Assembly (NCBI RefSeq): GCF_950295315.1
Contig: NC_080164.1
Span: 109,760,447-109,824,446 of the forward strand
Direction of reading: 5' to 3'
Length of the DNA stretch: 64,000 bases
From: Erinaceus europaeus
Taxonomy: Eukaryota; Chordata; Mammalia; Eulipotyphla; Erinaceidae
This document shows positions 1-9,180 of the stretch, piece by piece. Made by a program: the position numbers and the translations under genes. Every line of letters begins with the position of its first letter. The stretch's first letter is position 1. A model generated the notes under the pieces. That model saw only the letters and a program-made list of their open reading frames with translations, did not search any database and was not told the DNA's origin.

Positions 1-260
1 TACTCCACTAGGGAAAGATACAAACCACCTGGGGTATGGGTGGACCTGCCAATGTCCATGTCCCGTGGAGAAGCAATTACAGAAGCCAGCCTTCCGCACC
101 CCATAAATATCTTTGGTCCATACTCCCAGAGGGATAAAGTATAGGGAAGTTTCCAAAGGAGGGATGGAATATGGAACTCTGGTGGTGGGCACTGTATAGA
201 ACTGTATCTCTGTTACCTTATAATCTTGTTAATCATTATTAAAGCACTAATTTAAAAAAT
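1..260 (+). repeat. REP-E retroposon, 3' part, cut by window start
   Basis: The diagnostic REP-E blocks are in order: 'actagggaaag', 'gaagcaattacagaagccag', 'catactcccagagggataaa', 'ctctggtggtggg', and the 'cttgttaatcattattaaa' end. The 5' part lies outside the window. Confidence 0.75.
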
Positions 261-383
261 CAGGGTTGATGTTTAAACATGTATATTCCAAAATTGATAT
301 TTGTAAGTATATTTTAGGGACATTTGAGATTTTTATGAATTTATAAGTCCTTTGGAAATCAATACATTTAATTTTTGGAAGAC

Positions 384-412
384 AAAAGAAGAAAGAGGAG
401 GAAGAAAGAGAA

Positions 413-445
<33 letters not shown>

Positions 446-484
446 GAGGAAGAGGAGGAAGAGGAGGAGAAAGAGGAGGAGAAA
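384..484 (+). repeat. Uninterrupted purine tract, GGA/GAA/GA-rich
   Basis: 101 nt with no pyrimidine on the plus strand, dominated by gga and gaa triplets. Long open frames exist on both strands here only because the tract is low complexity (Arg/Gly/Glu one way, Pro/Leu/Ser the other), so they are not genes. Confidence 0.9.
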
Positions 485-746
485 TGACAGGAACCCTTAA
501 CAAAGCTGAGATATTTCCCCCTGATCTAAAAGAAAGGAAAAAATATCTGAGATTATATAAATGAGAAAGAGTTTGACAGCTTGTTTCACAATGCAAGACT
601 CACAAGTCAAGTGGGCAGCTGCGAAAAAATGAGTAATCTGTAGCAGTCACCAGCCAAAGATAGTGGCTTCAGCACTATCATCAGCAGGAATTGAAGCTGC
701 AAGAAACAAGAATGGATTTTCACTAGAAATTAAAAAGGAAAAAAAA

Positions 747-945
747 GGGTGGGGGTAGATAGCATAATGGTTATGTAAAGAGACTCTCTTGTCTAAGGCT
801 CCGAAATCCCAGGTTCAATCCTCCCACACCACCATAAGCCAGAGCTATGCAGTGCTTTGGTGTTTCTCTCTGTGTCTTTCTCTCTCTCTGCATCTCTCTC
901 AAAAATAAAATAAATAAAATGCTTAAAAGAACTATCTCTTTAAAA
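747..945 (+). repeat. SINE-C copy with TSD
   Basis: tRNA-like head 'tagcataatggttatg', B box-like 'ggttcaatcc', body 'ccataagccagagc', CT-rich run and A-rich tail. It is flanked by an A-rich TSD at 727-746 and 946-966 that differs by one extra A. Confidence 0.8.
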
Positions 946-981
946 AAATTAAAAAAGGAAAAAAAATTCTGAAAAAAAGTA

Positions 982-1100
982 GATGGGCTAAGGAGACAGC
1001 ATAAAGGTTATACAAATTAGGATTATGCCTGAGGCAATGAGGCTCTAGAATTAATCCCTAGAACCACAGTAAACCAGAGCAGAGCAGTGCTTTGCTTATT
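982..1100 (+). repeat. SINE-C copy, diverged
   Basis: 'gacagcataaaggttat', 'gcctgaggc' and 'cagagcagagcagtgcttt' follow SINE-C order but with many changes. It is older than the adjacent copy and has lost its tail. Confidence 0.6.
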
Positions 1101-1786
1101 ATATTTTATAATGTAAAATATAAGGAATGATTCGAAATGACAAAACAGCTGCAAAAGGTATCACAAAAATTCAAAAGAAATTAACAGAAGGTATGCAGAA
1201 ATAAATAAGAGAAATTAAGCAACAATAATCATAAATTATTTATAAATAAGAGAAAGCATACAGAAAAACATGCATACTTATATAGGCATCTGCTCTATGA
1301 CAAAGGAGTCAAAAAACCATACAAAGAGGAAAAGAAAGTCTCCTTGATAGGTATTTGGAAAAATGGACAGTCACAGGTAGAAAAAATAAAAGCAGATCAT
1401 ACATAAAAGTTAACAACAATAACAAACATAAAATTAAACCCAGCATGGATTAAAGGGTTTGCTATTAGATCTTAAACTGTAAATTACACAGAAGAAAACG
1501 TGTGTATGCTTGTATAAAACTAGACTAATTTTTTCAAATATTGCAAACCAATATTCCTTGGCAAAGAAACCCAGAAACTTGCAGACCACTGGAGTAAATG
1601 GACTAGTTTGTGATTTGAATTTAAGTGAAGGGCACCTCCTTCAAGTCCATGGGCAAGTGATTCATCTTCCAGGTAGATTATTTGGCCCAGCTGAGGGACA
1701 GAGTGTGGAGGGAGGTAGAGACAGGTGGCATCTCTGAAAATGGTTCAGGCATCAGGAAGAGAGGGAAGAGGGCAGCATCATGGAAA
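1101..1786. other. Unique AT-rich stretch
   Basis: AT-rich up to about 1.5 kb, then more balanced. I see no repeat, gene or splice-like exon structure. A 75-codon frame at 1510-1737 has no recognisable similarity and is probably chance. Confidence 0.5.
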
Positions 1787-2233
1787 TGCCAGATGCACTA
1801 TCTAGTGCTGGGCTAGCTTTGCTGGAGAGAGAAGAGACCAGGAACTCATGATGGAGCAGGAAGGCAAATCTTTATTTATGCGGATGCCCCAGAGTTGGGT
1901 GCAAGCACAGCGGGTTTAGGCCACGTGGAGCTAGCAAAATGGCCGCCTACCACTATGCACACCAGCCCTTCTCCAGGTTGGGACTCAGAAGAGAAAGAAG
2001 AGCGAAACCAGGAACAGCAGTGGATAAAAACCTGAAGTGGCAAGTCAGAAATGGAAATGGCTAGGAAAGGGGATGGAGAGAGGCAAAAGGCATGCTGGGA
2101 AGGTGCAAGTGTCCTTAGCAACTGTTGCAATGGTTTTAATTGAATTAGCAATACCCTGAGAGGATAACATGGTGGAGATCTTTCAGGCAAAACAATGATT
2201 ATGTAAATAGACCATAGTGTCAGCAGTGGAGCA
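1787..2233 (-). mobile_element. Solo LTR of the LTR-F group
   Basis: Read on the minus strand it starts TG and ends CA. It has the U3 block matching 'catttacataatcattgttttgcctgaaag', a 'ggcggccatttt' and 'gctagctccacgtggcc' segment shared with the LTR at 27337-27739, and an AATAAA signal (complement of 1871-1876). The flanks tggaaa (1781-1786) and tggaac (2234-2239) look like a 6-bp TSD with one change. No gag/pol/env remains. A 170-codon minus-strand frame across it is accidental. Confidence 0.7.
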
Positions 2234-2360
2234 TGGAACAGAGTGGGGGGGGCTGTCTTTAAGGCTCGACAATCTAGAGTACACACTCGGAGGGAGAAAT
2301 GACAAAGGTAAAACATCTCCAGTACAATTCCAGGTGGTGTGAGGGGGTAAATACAAAATA

Positions 2361-2479
2361 CAAAATACTGTGTAGACAGCACAGTCATTATGCAAAGAGA
2401 CTTTTATGCCAGAGGCTCTGATATCCCAAATTGACCCCCAACCACACCCTTACCCTTGGCTGGAGCTGATCAGAGCCCA

Positions 2480-2482
<3 letters not shown>
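2361..2482 (+). repeat. SINE-C copy
   Basis: Contains 'acagtcattatgcaaagagac', 'gccagaggctctga' and a 'gctggagctgatcagagc' body, ending in a long A tail. The B box region is degraded ('aaattgacccc'). Confidence 0.65.
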
Positions 2483-2515
<33 letters not shown>

Positions 2516-2560
2516 AAGAAAGGAAGGAAGGAAGAGAGAAAGAGAAAAAGAGAGAAAAAA
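2483..2560 (+). repeat. Poly-A run grading into GAAG/GA repeats
   Basis: A 31-nt A run followed by gaaa/ggaa and ga units: an expanded tail of the SINE upstream. Frames through it are low-complexity Lys/Arg and not coding. Confidence 0.85.
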
Positions 2561-2570
2561 CGAAAATTCC

Positions 2571-2848
2571 AGGGCTGGATGGATGGTGATTTACATGTGC
2601 ATGGACCCAGGTTCAAGTTCCTGGTTCTCACCTGCAGGGTGTGGTCATAGTGAAATGTAGGGTAGCTTCAGGAGTGGTCGAACAGTACTATTTGGGGTTA
2701 TTCTCTCTCTCTCTCTCTCTTTCTCTCTCTCATTCTCTGTCTCTCACCTCTCTGGGGAAGAAAAGCAATAAAATAAAATAGCCATTATGAACAGCAGAGT
2801 CATCATGCCAGCAGCAAACCCCAGCGATTCCCCTGACAATAAATAATA
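2571..2848 (+). repeat. SINE-A/B copy
   Basis: Head with 'cccaggttcaagttcctggttctcacctgcag', an expanded CT run at 2700-2745, and a 3' module 'cagcagcaaaccccagcgattcccctgac' that matches the SINE-A end. Confidence 0.6.
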
Positions 2849-2897
2849 GAAAATAGAACACTTCATGGGTGGCAAGTATCTGTCAAGTGTAGTTATG

Positions 2898-2945
2898 GGT
2901 TGGGGAGACAGTAAAATATGGTTATTAAAAGGACTCTTGAAAAGA
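2898..2945 (+). repeat. SINE-C head fragment
   Basis: 'ggggagacagtaaaatatggttat' followed by 'aaaggactcttga' resembles only the first third of SINE-C. Confidence 0.4.
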
Positions 2946-3361
2946 ATTACAAAGAACAGAATATTTTAAAAAGTAAAATATTACTATCTAAGTGTAGAAT
3001 AATTTTAGAATACAGTATAAGTTATTTCTTCTCAATCTGATCATATCTAAATTCTTTTTTTTAATAATTTATTTCTTTATTGGGGAATTAATGTTTTACA
3101 TTCAACAGTAAATACAATAGTTTGTACATGCATAACATTCCCCAGATTCCCATTTAACAATATAACCCCCACTATGTCATTCATCATCTTTCATGGACCT
3201 ATATTCTCCCCACCCACCCAGCCACCCCAGAGTCTTTTACTTTGGTGTAATACTCCAATTCCATTTCAGGTTCGACTTGTGTTTTCTTTTCTAATCTTGT
3301 TTTTCAACTTCGGCCTGAGAGTGAGATCATCCCATATTCATCCTTCTGTTTCTGACTTATT

Positions 3362-3649
3362 TCACTCAACATGATTTTTTTCAAGGTCCATCCAAGATCG
3401 GCTGAAAACGGTGAAGTCACCATTTTTTACAGCTGAGTAGTATTCCATTGTGTATATATACCACAACTTTCTCAGCCACTCATCTGTTGTTAGACACCTG
3501 GGTTGCTTCCAGGTTTTGGCTATTACAAATTGTGCTGCCAAGAACATATGTGTACACAGATTTTTTTGGATGGATGTGTTGGGTTCCTTAGGATATATCC
3601 CCAGGAGGGGAATTGCAGGGTCATAGGGTAGTCCATTTCTAGCCTTCTG
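3362..3649 (-). pseudogene. L1 ORF2 C-terminal fragment
   Basis: The minus-strand translation contains KTWKQPRCLTTDEWLRKLWY followed by IYTMEYYSAVKN, the conserved C-terminal end of L1 ORF2p (endonuclease/reverse transcriptase protein). Only the last part of about 1,275 residues is present and it cannot make a working enzyme. The rest of the L1 3' end lies at 3056-3361. Confidence 0.9.
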
Positions 3650-4109
3650 GACTACATCAGATTAAAAAGCTTCTTCACAGCAAAAGAAACCACTACCCAA
3701 ATCAAGAGACCCCTCACAGAATGGGAGAAGATCTTTACATGCCATACATCAGATAAGAGTTTAATAACCAACATATATAAAGAGCTTGCCAGACTCAACA
3801 ACAAGACAACAAATAACCCCATCCAAAAATGGGGGGAGGACATGGACAGAATATTCACCACAGAAGAGATCCAAAAGACCGAGAAACACATGAAAAAATG
3901 CTCCAAGTCTCTGATTGTCAGAGAAATGCAAATCAAGACAACAATGAGATATCACTTCACTCCTGTGAGAATTTCATACATCAGAAAAGGTAACAGCAGC
4001 AAATGCTGGAGAGGGTGTGGGGTCAAAGGAACCCTCCTACACTGCTGGTGGGAATGTCAATTGGTCCAACCTCTGTGGAGAACAGTCTGGAGAACTCTCA
4101 GAAGGCTAG
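3650..4109 (+). pseudogene. L1 ORF2 fragment, inverted segment
   Basis: Translates to L1 ORF2p sequence with [16 protein letters not shown], [20 protein letters not shown] and [10 protein letters not shown] motifs, then [11 protein letters not shown]. It encodes the stretch immediately upstream of the fragment at 3362-3649, in opposite orientation. The frame is open from 3842 to its end. Confidence 0.9.
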
Positions 4110-4122
4110 ATATCTAAATTCT

Positions 4123-4443
4123 AAGGATGTGTATTTTGGTTTGCTTAAAGTCATGCTGCATTATTTTTTTCACAGAAATACATAAAAAATTGCATACATT
4201 ATAACTTATCCAATAATCCATTACATGGATTTATTCAATTACATATTCTATCTAAAAGCACAAGTAAATAAAGATTAATAAATAATGAATGTTGTTTAGG
4301 TATATGTCAACAGTTTACAGCAAGTCTGAACAATTGCTTGAAACACAATTCATTGTTTGCAAAACACAATGAACTGAGAGCAAAATACAATCCTATCTTT
4401 TAAGCTTTAAGACTTTTAGCATATCAGAGAATAACAAAAAATA
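4123..4443. other. Unique stretch, nothing recognised
   Basis: AT-rich, no repeat family or gene signature seen. It contains locally repeated 'acacaat' and 'aaacacaat' words. Confidence 0.5.
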
Positions 4444-4738
4444 TGGGGGTCAAGACACAGAGACAGAGAGAGACACCTATCTTGGAGAGCCAAGGCAGGT
4501 TTACTGAGATCAAGCCTGAGATAAACCAGCCAGACAGGAGTGGAACCAGTAATACCCCCTTACTGGGAAGCTTTATACCTGAGTACATGCAGGAAGGGTG
4601 GGTGGGCAGGTGTTGTAATGTGAGTGGGAGGGAGGTTGGCCTGAGGGGGTTCCATTACATCTTTTGTCCAAGATACTAAGTGAGATAAAATCAACTTTGC
4701 CCCCAGCTACTTCCTATTTCTGTTTTTAGACTCCCACA
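4444..4738 (-). mobile_element. LTR-like element, about 295 bp
   Basis: On the minus strand it runs from TGTGGGAGTC to TTGACCCCCA (TG...CA). A TATAAA lies at the complement of 4572-4577 and an AGTAAA-type polyadenylation signal lies downstream, followed by a CT-rich end. This is the architecture of a retroviral LTR. I could not find a matching target duplication, so the ends are tentative. Confidence 0.5.
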
Positions 4739-4759
4739 GTCACCAAATACATAGGCACA

Positions 4760-4760
<1 letters not shown>

Positions 4761-4812
<52 letters not shown>
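4761..4812 (+). repeat. (TG)26 microsatellite
   Basis: Perfect dinucleotide run, abutting the tail side of a minus-strand SINE-C copy. Likely to be length-variable between individuals. Confidence 0.97.
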
Positions 4813-4813
<1 letters not shown>

Positions 4814-4814
<1 letters not shown>

Positions 4815-4891
4815 GGGTAATTGAACCTGTGACTTTAGGGCCTCAGGCATTAAGGTATTCTATATAACCATTATGCTATCTCTCTAGTAAC
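4814..4891 (-). repeat. SINE-C head fragment
   Basis: 'attgaacctgtgactttag', 'gcctcaggcatt', 'aaccattatgctatctc' are the complement of the SINE-C head. The body was replaced by the TG run. Confidence 0.75.
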
Positions 4892-4916
4892 TGTCATTCT
4901 TTTAAAATTTACTTTG

Positions 4917-5112
4917 AGGAGCTGGGCGGTGACACACCTGGCTGAGTGCATGCCTTGCCATGAGCAAGGACCTGTATTCAAGCCTCTTACAGGGGGAAAA
5001 CTTTGCAAGTGATGAAGCAGTGTTGCAAGCCTTTCTCTCTCTCCCTATCTATCACCTCCTTCCTCTTGATTACTCTCTGTATCTCCAGTAAATAAATAAA
5101 TTAATATATAAT
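4917..5112 (+). repeat. SINE-B copy
   Basis: 'gagctgggcggtgacacacctgg' head, 'caaggacctgtattcaagcc' (degraded B box), CT-rich segment, 'ccagtaaataaataaa' end. Confidence 0.8.
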
Positions 5113-5212
5113 TAAAGTTTACTTTGAGCTTAGCAAAACATGGTTTATTAATATAAATGGTGCAAGTGATGGATATACTGTGTGTGAGGATGCTTCTACG
5201 AAGTCCCTCACT

Positions 5213-5445
5213 TTTCTTTTTCTTTTTTTTTTTATTTTTTGTTTATTGGATAGAGACAGCCAGAAATCAAGAGGGAAGGGGAAGAGAGACAGAGAGACGC
5301 CTGCTGCACTGCTTCTCCACTTGGGAAACGTTCCTGGTGCAGGTGCTTTGGTTTATGGTGGTGCTGAGACTGAACCTGGGACTTCTGAGCCTCTGGCAGG
5401 AGAGCCTCTTTGCATAACCATTATGCTATCTCTACCATTTCTTTG
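5213..5445 (-). repeat. Chimeric SINE: SINE-C head joined to SINE-B body
   Basis: Read on the minus strand, a SINE-C head and 'caccaccataaaccaaag' are followed near 5342 by SINE-B body sequence ('gaagcagtgcagcaggcgtc', 'tatccaataaac'). The join is clean and the A-rich tail is present (T run at the left). Confidence 0.7.
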
Positions 5446-5607
5446 TGATCACAGTATTCATGATAATCTGTGGGCCCTAAGGGAGTTCAGCTGGCAGAGT
5501 GCCTGCTTTGTTTTGCAAACAAACCCATTGAGAAAAGCTTCTGGGCTGAGGTTTCTTTTTCTCCTCTCAGCATTTATCTGCAAAAACCAACCCAGCTTGA
5601 TGACCAT

Positions 5608-5650
5608 AAAGAAAAAAACAAAACAAACAAACAAACAAACAAAAAAACAA
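5608..5650 (+). repeat. (AAAC)n A-rich repeat
   Basis: Tetranucleotide run of caaa units between unique sequence and the start of REP-E. Confidence 0.85.
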
Positions 5651-5687
5651 GTTCCACAAGCCCTTAAAAGTAGGTCATATACTCTCC

Positions 5688-6424
5688 TAAGCTGAATATG
5701 GGCCCAAGACCAAATCAAATCAATGGGGTTTACAGTCAACAATATTTATACTTCTTTCCCATATTAGGGAGCTACTCTCTTCCCTGATCCAGCTTTCTGG
5801 TCCTTTTCCAGCCATGACATCATCTCCCAGACAATAACTTGGATCCACCTGCATATCAGATTTCAGGCTCAGGAAAAAAAAAAAAAAAAAAAGAGAAAAA
5901 ACTAGTATAACCACAGGCCCTTTGGAATATAACTAAATTTTGCCTATTAGCTATCTACAAAATGTAGTAATCCCCAACTCTTCATCTGTACTATTCCAGC
6001 CTTTAGGTTCACGATTGTTGAACGATTTGTTTGGCTTTGTATGTTAATTCTCTTTTCAGCCACCAGGTTCCAGATGCTAGCATGATGCCAACCAGACTTC
6101 CCTGGACAGATAACCCCACCAATATGTCCTGGAGCTCTGTTTCCCCAGAGCCCCACCATACTATGGAAAGAAAGAGGTAGGCTGGGAGTATGGATCAACC
6201 TGTCAACAACTATGTTAAGTAGGGAAGCAATTACAGAAGCCAGACCGTCCACCTTCTGCATCCCACAATGACCTTGGGTCCATACTCTCAGAGGGATAAA
6301 GAATAGGAAAGCTATCAAGGAAGGGGGTGGGATATGGAGTTCTGGTGGTGGAAATTGTATGGAGTTGTACCCCTCTTATCCTATGGTTTTATCAATGTTT
6401 CCTTTTGTAAATAATAAAAAAAAA
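5688..6424 (+). repeat. REP-E retroposon, near full 3' two-thirds
   Basis: Blocks in order: 'gctgaatatgggcccaag', 'gggagctactctcttccctga', an internal A run near 5874-5892, 'ccccaactcttcatctg', 'accaggttccagatgctagc', 'gaagcaattacagaagccag', 'tctggtggtgg', and an end of 'gtaaataataaaaaaa'. I see no open frame of significance in this direction. The antisense frame at 5947-6318 recurs in other copies (see findings). Confidence 0.8.
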
Positions 6425-6429
6425 GTAAT

Positions 6430-6605
6430 GCACATAGTTGAGCACACAAGTTATCATGTTCAAAACTCAAGTTCAAGGGTCCACTCTCCACCTCCAGTGG
6501 GGAAGCTTCATGTGTGGTGAAGCATGGCTGCACGTGTCTCTCTCTCTCTATTTTCTTCTTCTCTCAATTCCTCTGTCTTATAAAATTAAATAGATTTTGA
6601 ATTTA
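6430..6605 (+). repeat. SINE-B copy
   Basis: 'tagttgagcacacaagtta', 'gaagcttcatgtgtggtgaagc', CT-rich run, A/T tail. It is directly next to the A-rich end of REP-E, a common landing site for SINEs. Confidence 0.7.
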
Positions 6606-6911
6606 TTATGTTTTAAAGATCCCTTAAGTAAAACAAGTACCTTGTGGGCAAGTAGAGTTCAAATTTAAGTACAATAGTTCCAACTCTCCAAATCCCTTAA
6701 GAGAGCAGGAACCCCATCACTTTAATGAGTTTCCAAGCACAACGCAATGAAGCCTTCTCAAAAAAAAATTAACTCTGACATGAAGCAGGTTGACCCCTAG
6801 ATGTTTCTGTAAAGTTTTGCAAAGTTTGAACATTTCAATTCACTGGCAACTTCTCCAGAAGGGTCTCACTACCAGCAGAGGGTCCTAATTCACTTCCCAG
6901 ATGCTCTGCAC
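6606..6911. other. Unique stretch, nothing recognised
   Basis: No repeat or coding signal seen. Confidence 0.45.
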
Positions 6912-7105
6912 TCTTTTTTAATTTTTAATATAAACATATTATCTATTGTTTATTACTTATTTTCAATAGAGACAGGGAAGGTGGAACCAGAGAGAGAGAG
7001 AGACCTGCTATACTGCTTTACCACATGTGAAGCTTCCCTTCCCCCTCTTGCAGGTGAGAGCCAGGGTTTTAAACTTGAGTCCTTGTACCACCACCCAGTC
7101 CCTGC
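6912..7105 (-). repeat. SINE-B copy
   Basis: Complement of the SINE-B tail ('tattacttattttcaatagagacag'), a GA run, 'acctgctatactgctttaccac' and 'ccttgtaccaccacccagtccc' head. Confidence 0.8.
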
Positions 7106-7503
7106 ACTGAGTTTTACTACACACTTTAGCTGGTGTCAAGGAACAGAGACAAATGGAAAATACAATCAAGGATAACATGCTTATGCAGACCCTCAAGAGA
7201 ATAACTCCCAACTATTGGCATCACTAAAATGGCAACATACAGATATATATATATACTCTTGAAACTTATGGGCAACGTGGCCTAGCATATTATGTAAGTG
7301 ATGAGGTGAGGAACTAGTGCTAAAAACTGTGAATGTGATCTGTCTGGCTTCAGTTGACCTACCTGCATTGCAACAGAGCAAATCTTGTGGCAATTCAATA
7401 AACTACATGTTGTACTGAATTACATGGGGAAAGAATGAACCCACATCTTATATTTCTTCAGCTACACTAATACTGTTGCTGAAATGATAAGAAACCAGTT
7501 TTT
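7106..7503. other. Unique stretch
   Basis: No repeat family recognised apart from a short ATAT run near 7240-7255. No gene signal. Confidence 0.45.
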
Positions 7504-7797
7504 GGGAGTCGGCGGTAGTGCAGCGGGTTAAGTGCATGTGGCACAAAGTGCAAGGACTCGTGTAAGGAGCCAGGTTCAAGCCCCAGGCTCCCCACCTGCC
7601 AGAGAGTCGCTTCACAGGCCGTGAAGCAGGTCTGCATGTGTATCTCTTTCTCCCTCTCTGTCTTCCCCTCCTCTCTCCACTTCTCTCTGTCCTATCCAAC
7701 AACAATGACATCAATAACAACAACAATAATAACTACAACAAAAATATAAAACAAGGGCAACAAAAGGGAAAGTAAATAAATAAATATAAAACTTTTT
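7504..7797 (+). repeat. SINE-A (ERI-type) copy
   Basis: Head 'gggagtcggcggtagtgcagcggg', B box region 'ggttcaagccc', 'gcttcacaggccgtgaagcagg', CT-rich block and CAA-rich tail with 'aagggcaacaaaaggg'. Confidence 0.92.
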
Positions 7798-7807
7798 AAA
7801 AAAAATA

Positions 7808-8065
7808 CAGTCTTCATGCAAGGACCTGCACAAGGATCCCAGTTCAAGCCCCTGGTTCCCCACCTGTAGGGCAGATGCTTCACAAGCAGTGAAACAGGTC
7901 TGTAGGTATCTCTTTCTCTCCCCTTCTCCAACTTCCCCTCCTCCCTCAATTTCATTCTGTCTTATCCAATAAAATGGAAAAAATGGATGCCAGGAGCAAT
8001 GAATTCATAATGCCAGCACTGAGCCCCAACACTAACCATGAAAGGGTAAAAAAAATAATAATAAA
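7808..8065 (+). repeat. SINE-A copy, 5'-truncated and diverged
   Basis: Starts inside the head ('gcaaggacctgcacaaggatcc') and carries the longer 3' module ('gccaggagcaatgaattcat', 'gccagcactgagcccc'). It lies head-to-tail behind the copy at 7504-7797. Confidence 0.8.
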
Positions 8066-9094
8066 CTAGTCTTTATCAGAATAGGGAGGGGGCAGGAGTG
8101 AGTCTTAGGATCTCAAAATAAAACAAATGCTCACTGAAAGACATACCTGACTACACCCTTGAGCTCCTACCCCTGCTTCTGCACACACGAAGCTACCGCT
8201 GCTGAGGGAAAACACGATACACGATAGATCTATTTCGGGGGCGGGGGGAATGGCACCTTTGAAAAAATGTGCGAATTTACTTATTTTGAGAAACAGGTTG
8301 GTACAATTCTGACAGGAGAATTTTCAGTTGGCCTGGATTCAGCAAACTTTGTCTTCCTATCTCCAGTGAAAACAATTTTACAGTTAATTGTCCCCATTAT
8401 GTGAGGGAAGCAATTATGATGTATAACCAGGTTATACTGCTGAGGAAGAGAGGTGTTAGAAAGGTTAAGGGCCTCCCATGCATGAGCCCATAAAATGGCA
8501 TCATTACTCTCATTCTACTTGAATACGTATTAAGTAGACCTTGGAATCAGGAGTAGCCAGGAAACCAATTTTTTCTGATTTTGTGCATGTCCTATTTGGA
8601 TGGATGCATGGTGAAGGACAGAATTTGAAACCCCAAAATAAGAAGATGTAGTCTTTTTGGTCACTCATTAACAGAAGCAGGGTACCAAGTGGAGCAAAAC
8701 AAAACAAAAACAAACAAACAAAAAACACTAGTTTTCATGTTTTCCCAGTAAAAGAATCTTAATATAGGATCAAGAGGTTTTGTACATAGGTCTTTGGTAT
8801 ATACCTTTGATTTTTACTAGAAACAATACCACTTGTGAAGCTGGTTATGGCCTTACCATCAGTTATATTGCTCTGTAGTAGAAAATGGCACAAAGCAAGC
8901 CAGCCCAAGAAGGAACTACCTGCTTACTGAAGGTTGTTTAGCACACACAGCCCTCTGATAAAAACACATTTCCAAATAGCATCTGTCAAACTAATATTGG
9001 CTTTCTGTTTATAAAGACAGAAAAAAAAAGACAGATATATTAGAGCACCACCCCACAATTTATAATGTTCTACACTTCTTTGTCTTTGATCTTC
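8066..9094. other. Unique stretch of about 1 kb
   Basis: No known repeat except a CAAA-rich run at 8697-8726. A G-rich run lies near 8235-8250. No coding signal seen. Confidence 0.45.
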
Positions 9095-9180
9095 TTCTGA
9101 TGTGGTGAAGAGGTTGGAGCCCAGGCTCTCACATAGACAATGCATGTGCTCAACCTCTAAGCTACTTCCCCGGGGTTCAT
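9095..9180 (-). repeat. Old SINE fragment
   Basis: 'ggagcccaggctctcacatag', 'gcatgtgctcaacctc' and 'aagctacttcccc' resemble the complement of a degraded SINE-B/D head. Confidence 0.35.

Larger units (their letters stand above)
3056..4109 (-). mobile_element. 5'-inverted (twin-primed) L1 insertion with 13-bp TSD
   Basis: The T-rich left end and 3056-3649 are the L1 3' end on the minus strand. 3650-4109 is adjacent upstream ORF2 sequence on the plus strand. Both pieces stop at the same ORF2 site: 'ctagccttctg' at 3640-3650 is the complement of 'cagaaggctag' at 4099-4109. The exact TSD atatctaaattct occurs at 3043-3055 and 4110-4122. This is the classic product of twin priming during target-primed reverse transcription. 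Confidence 0.92.

Noticed and set aside
333..596. Overlapping Pro/Leu-rich and Arg/Gly-rich frames
   Set aside because: Both come from the purine tract at 384-484, where stop codons are absent because of composition.
1876..2388. 170-codon open frame on the minus strand
   Set aside because: It lies mostly in a solo LTR, has no domain or codon-usage signal, and runs past the LTR edge into unrelated sequence.
4444..4738. 6-bp TSD for the LTR-like element
   Set aside because: The bases before 4444 (aaaata) and after 4738 (gtcacc) do not match, so I did not claim fixed ends.
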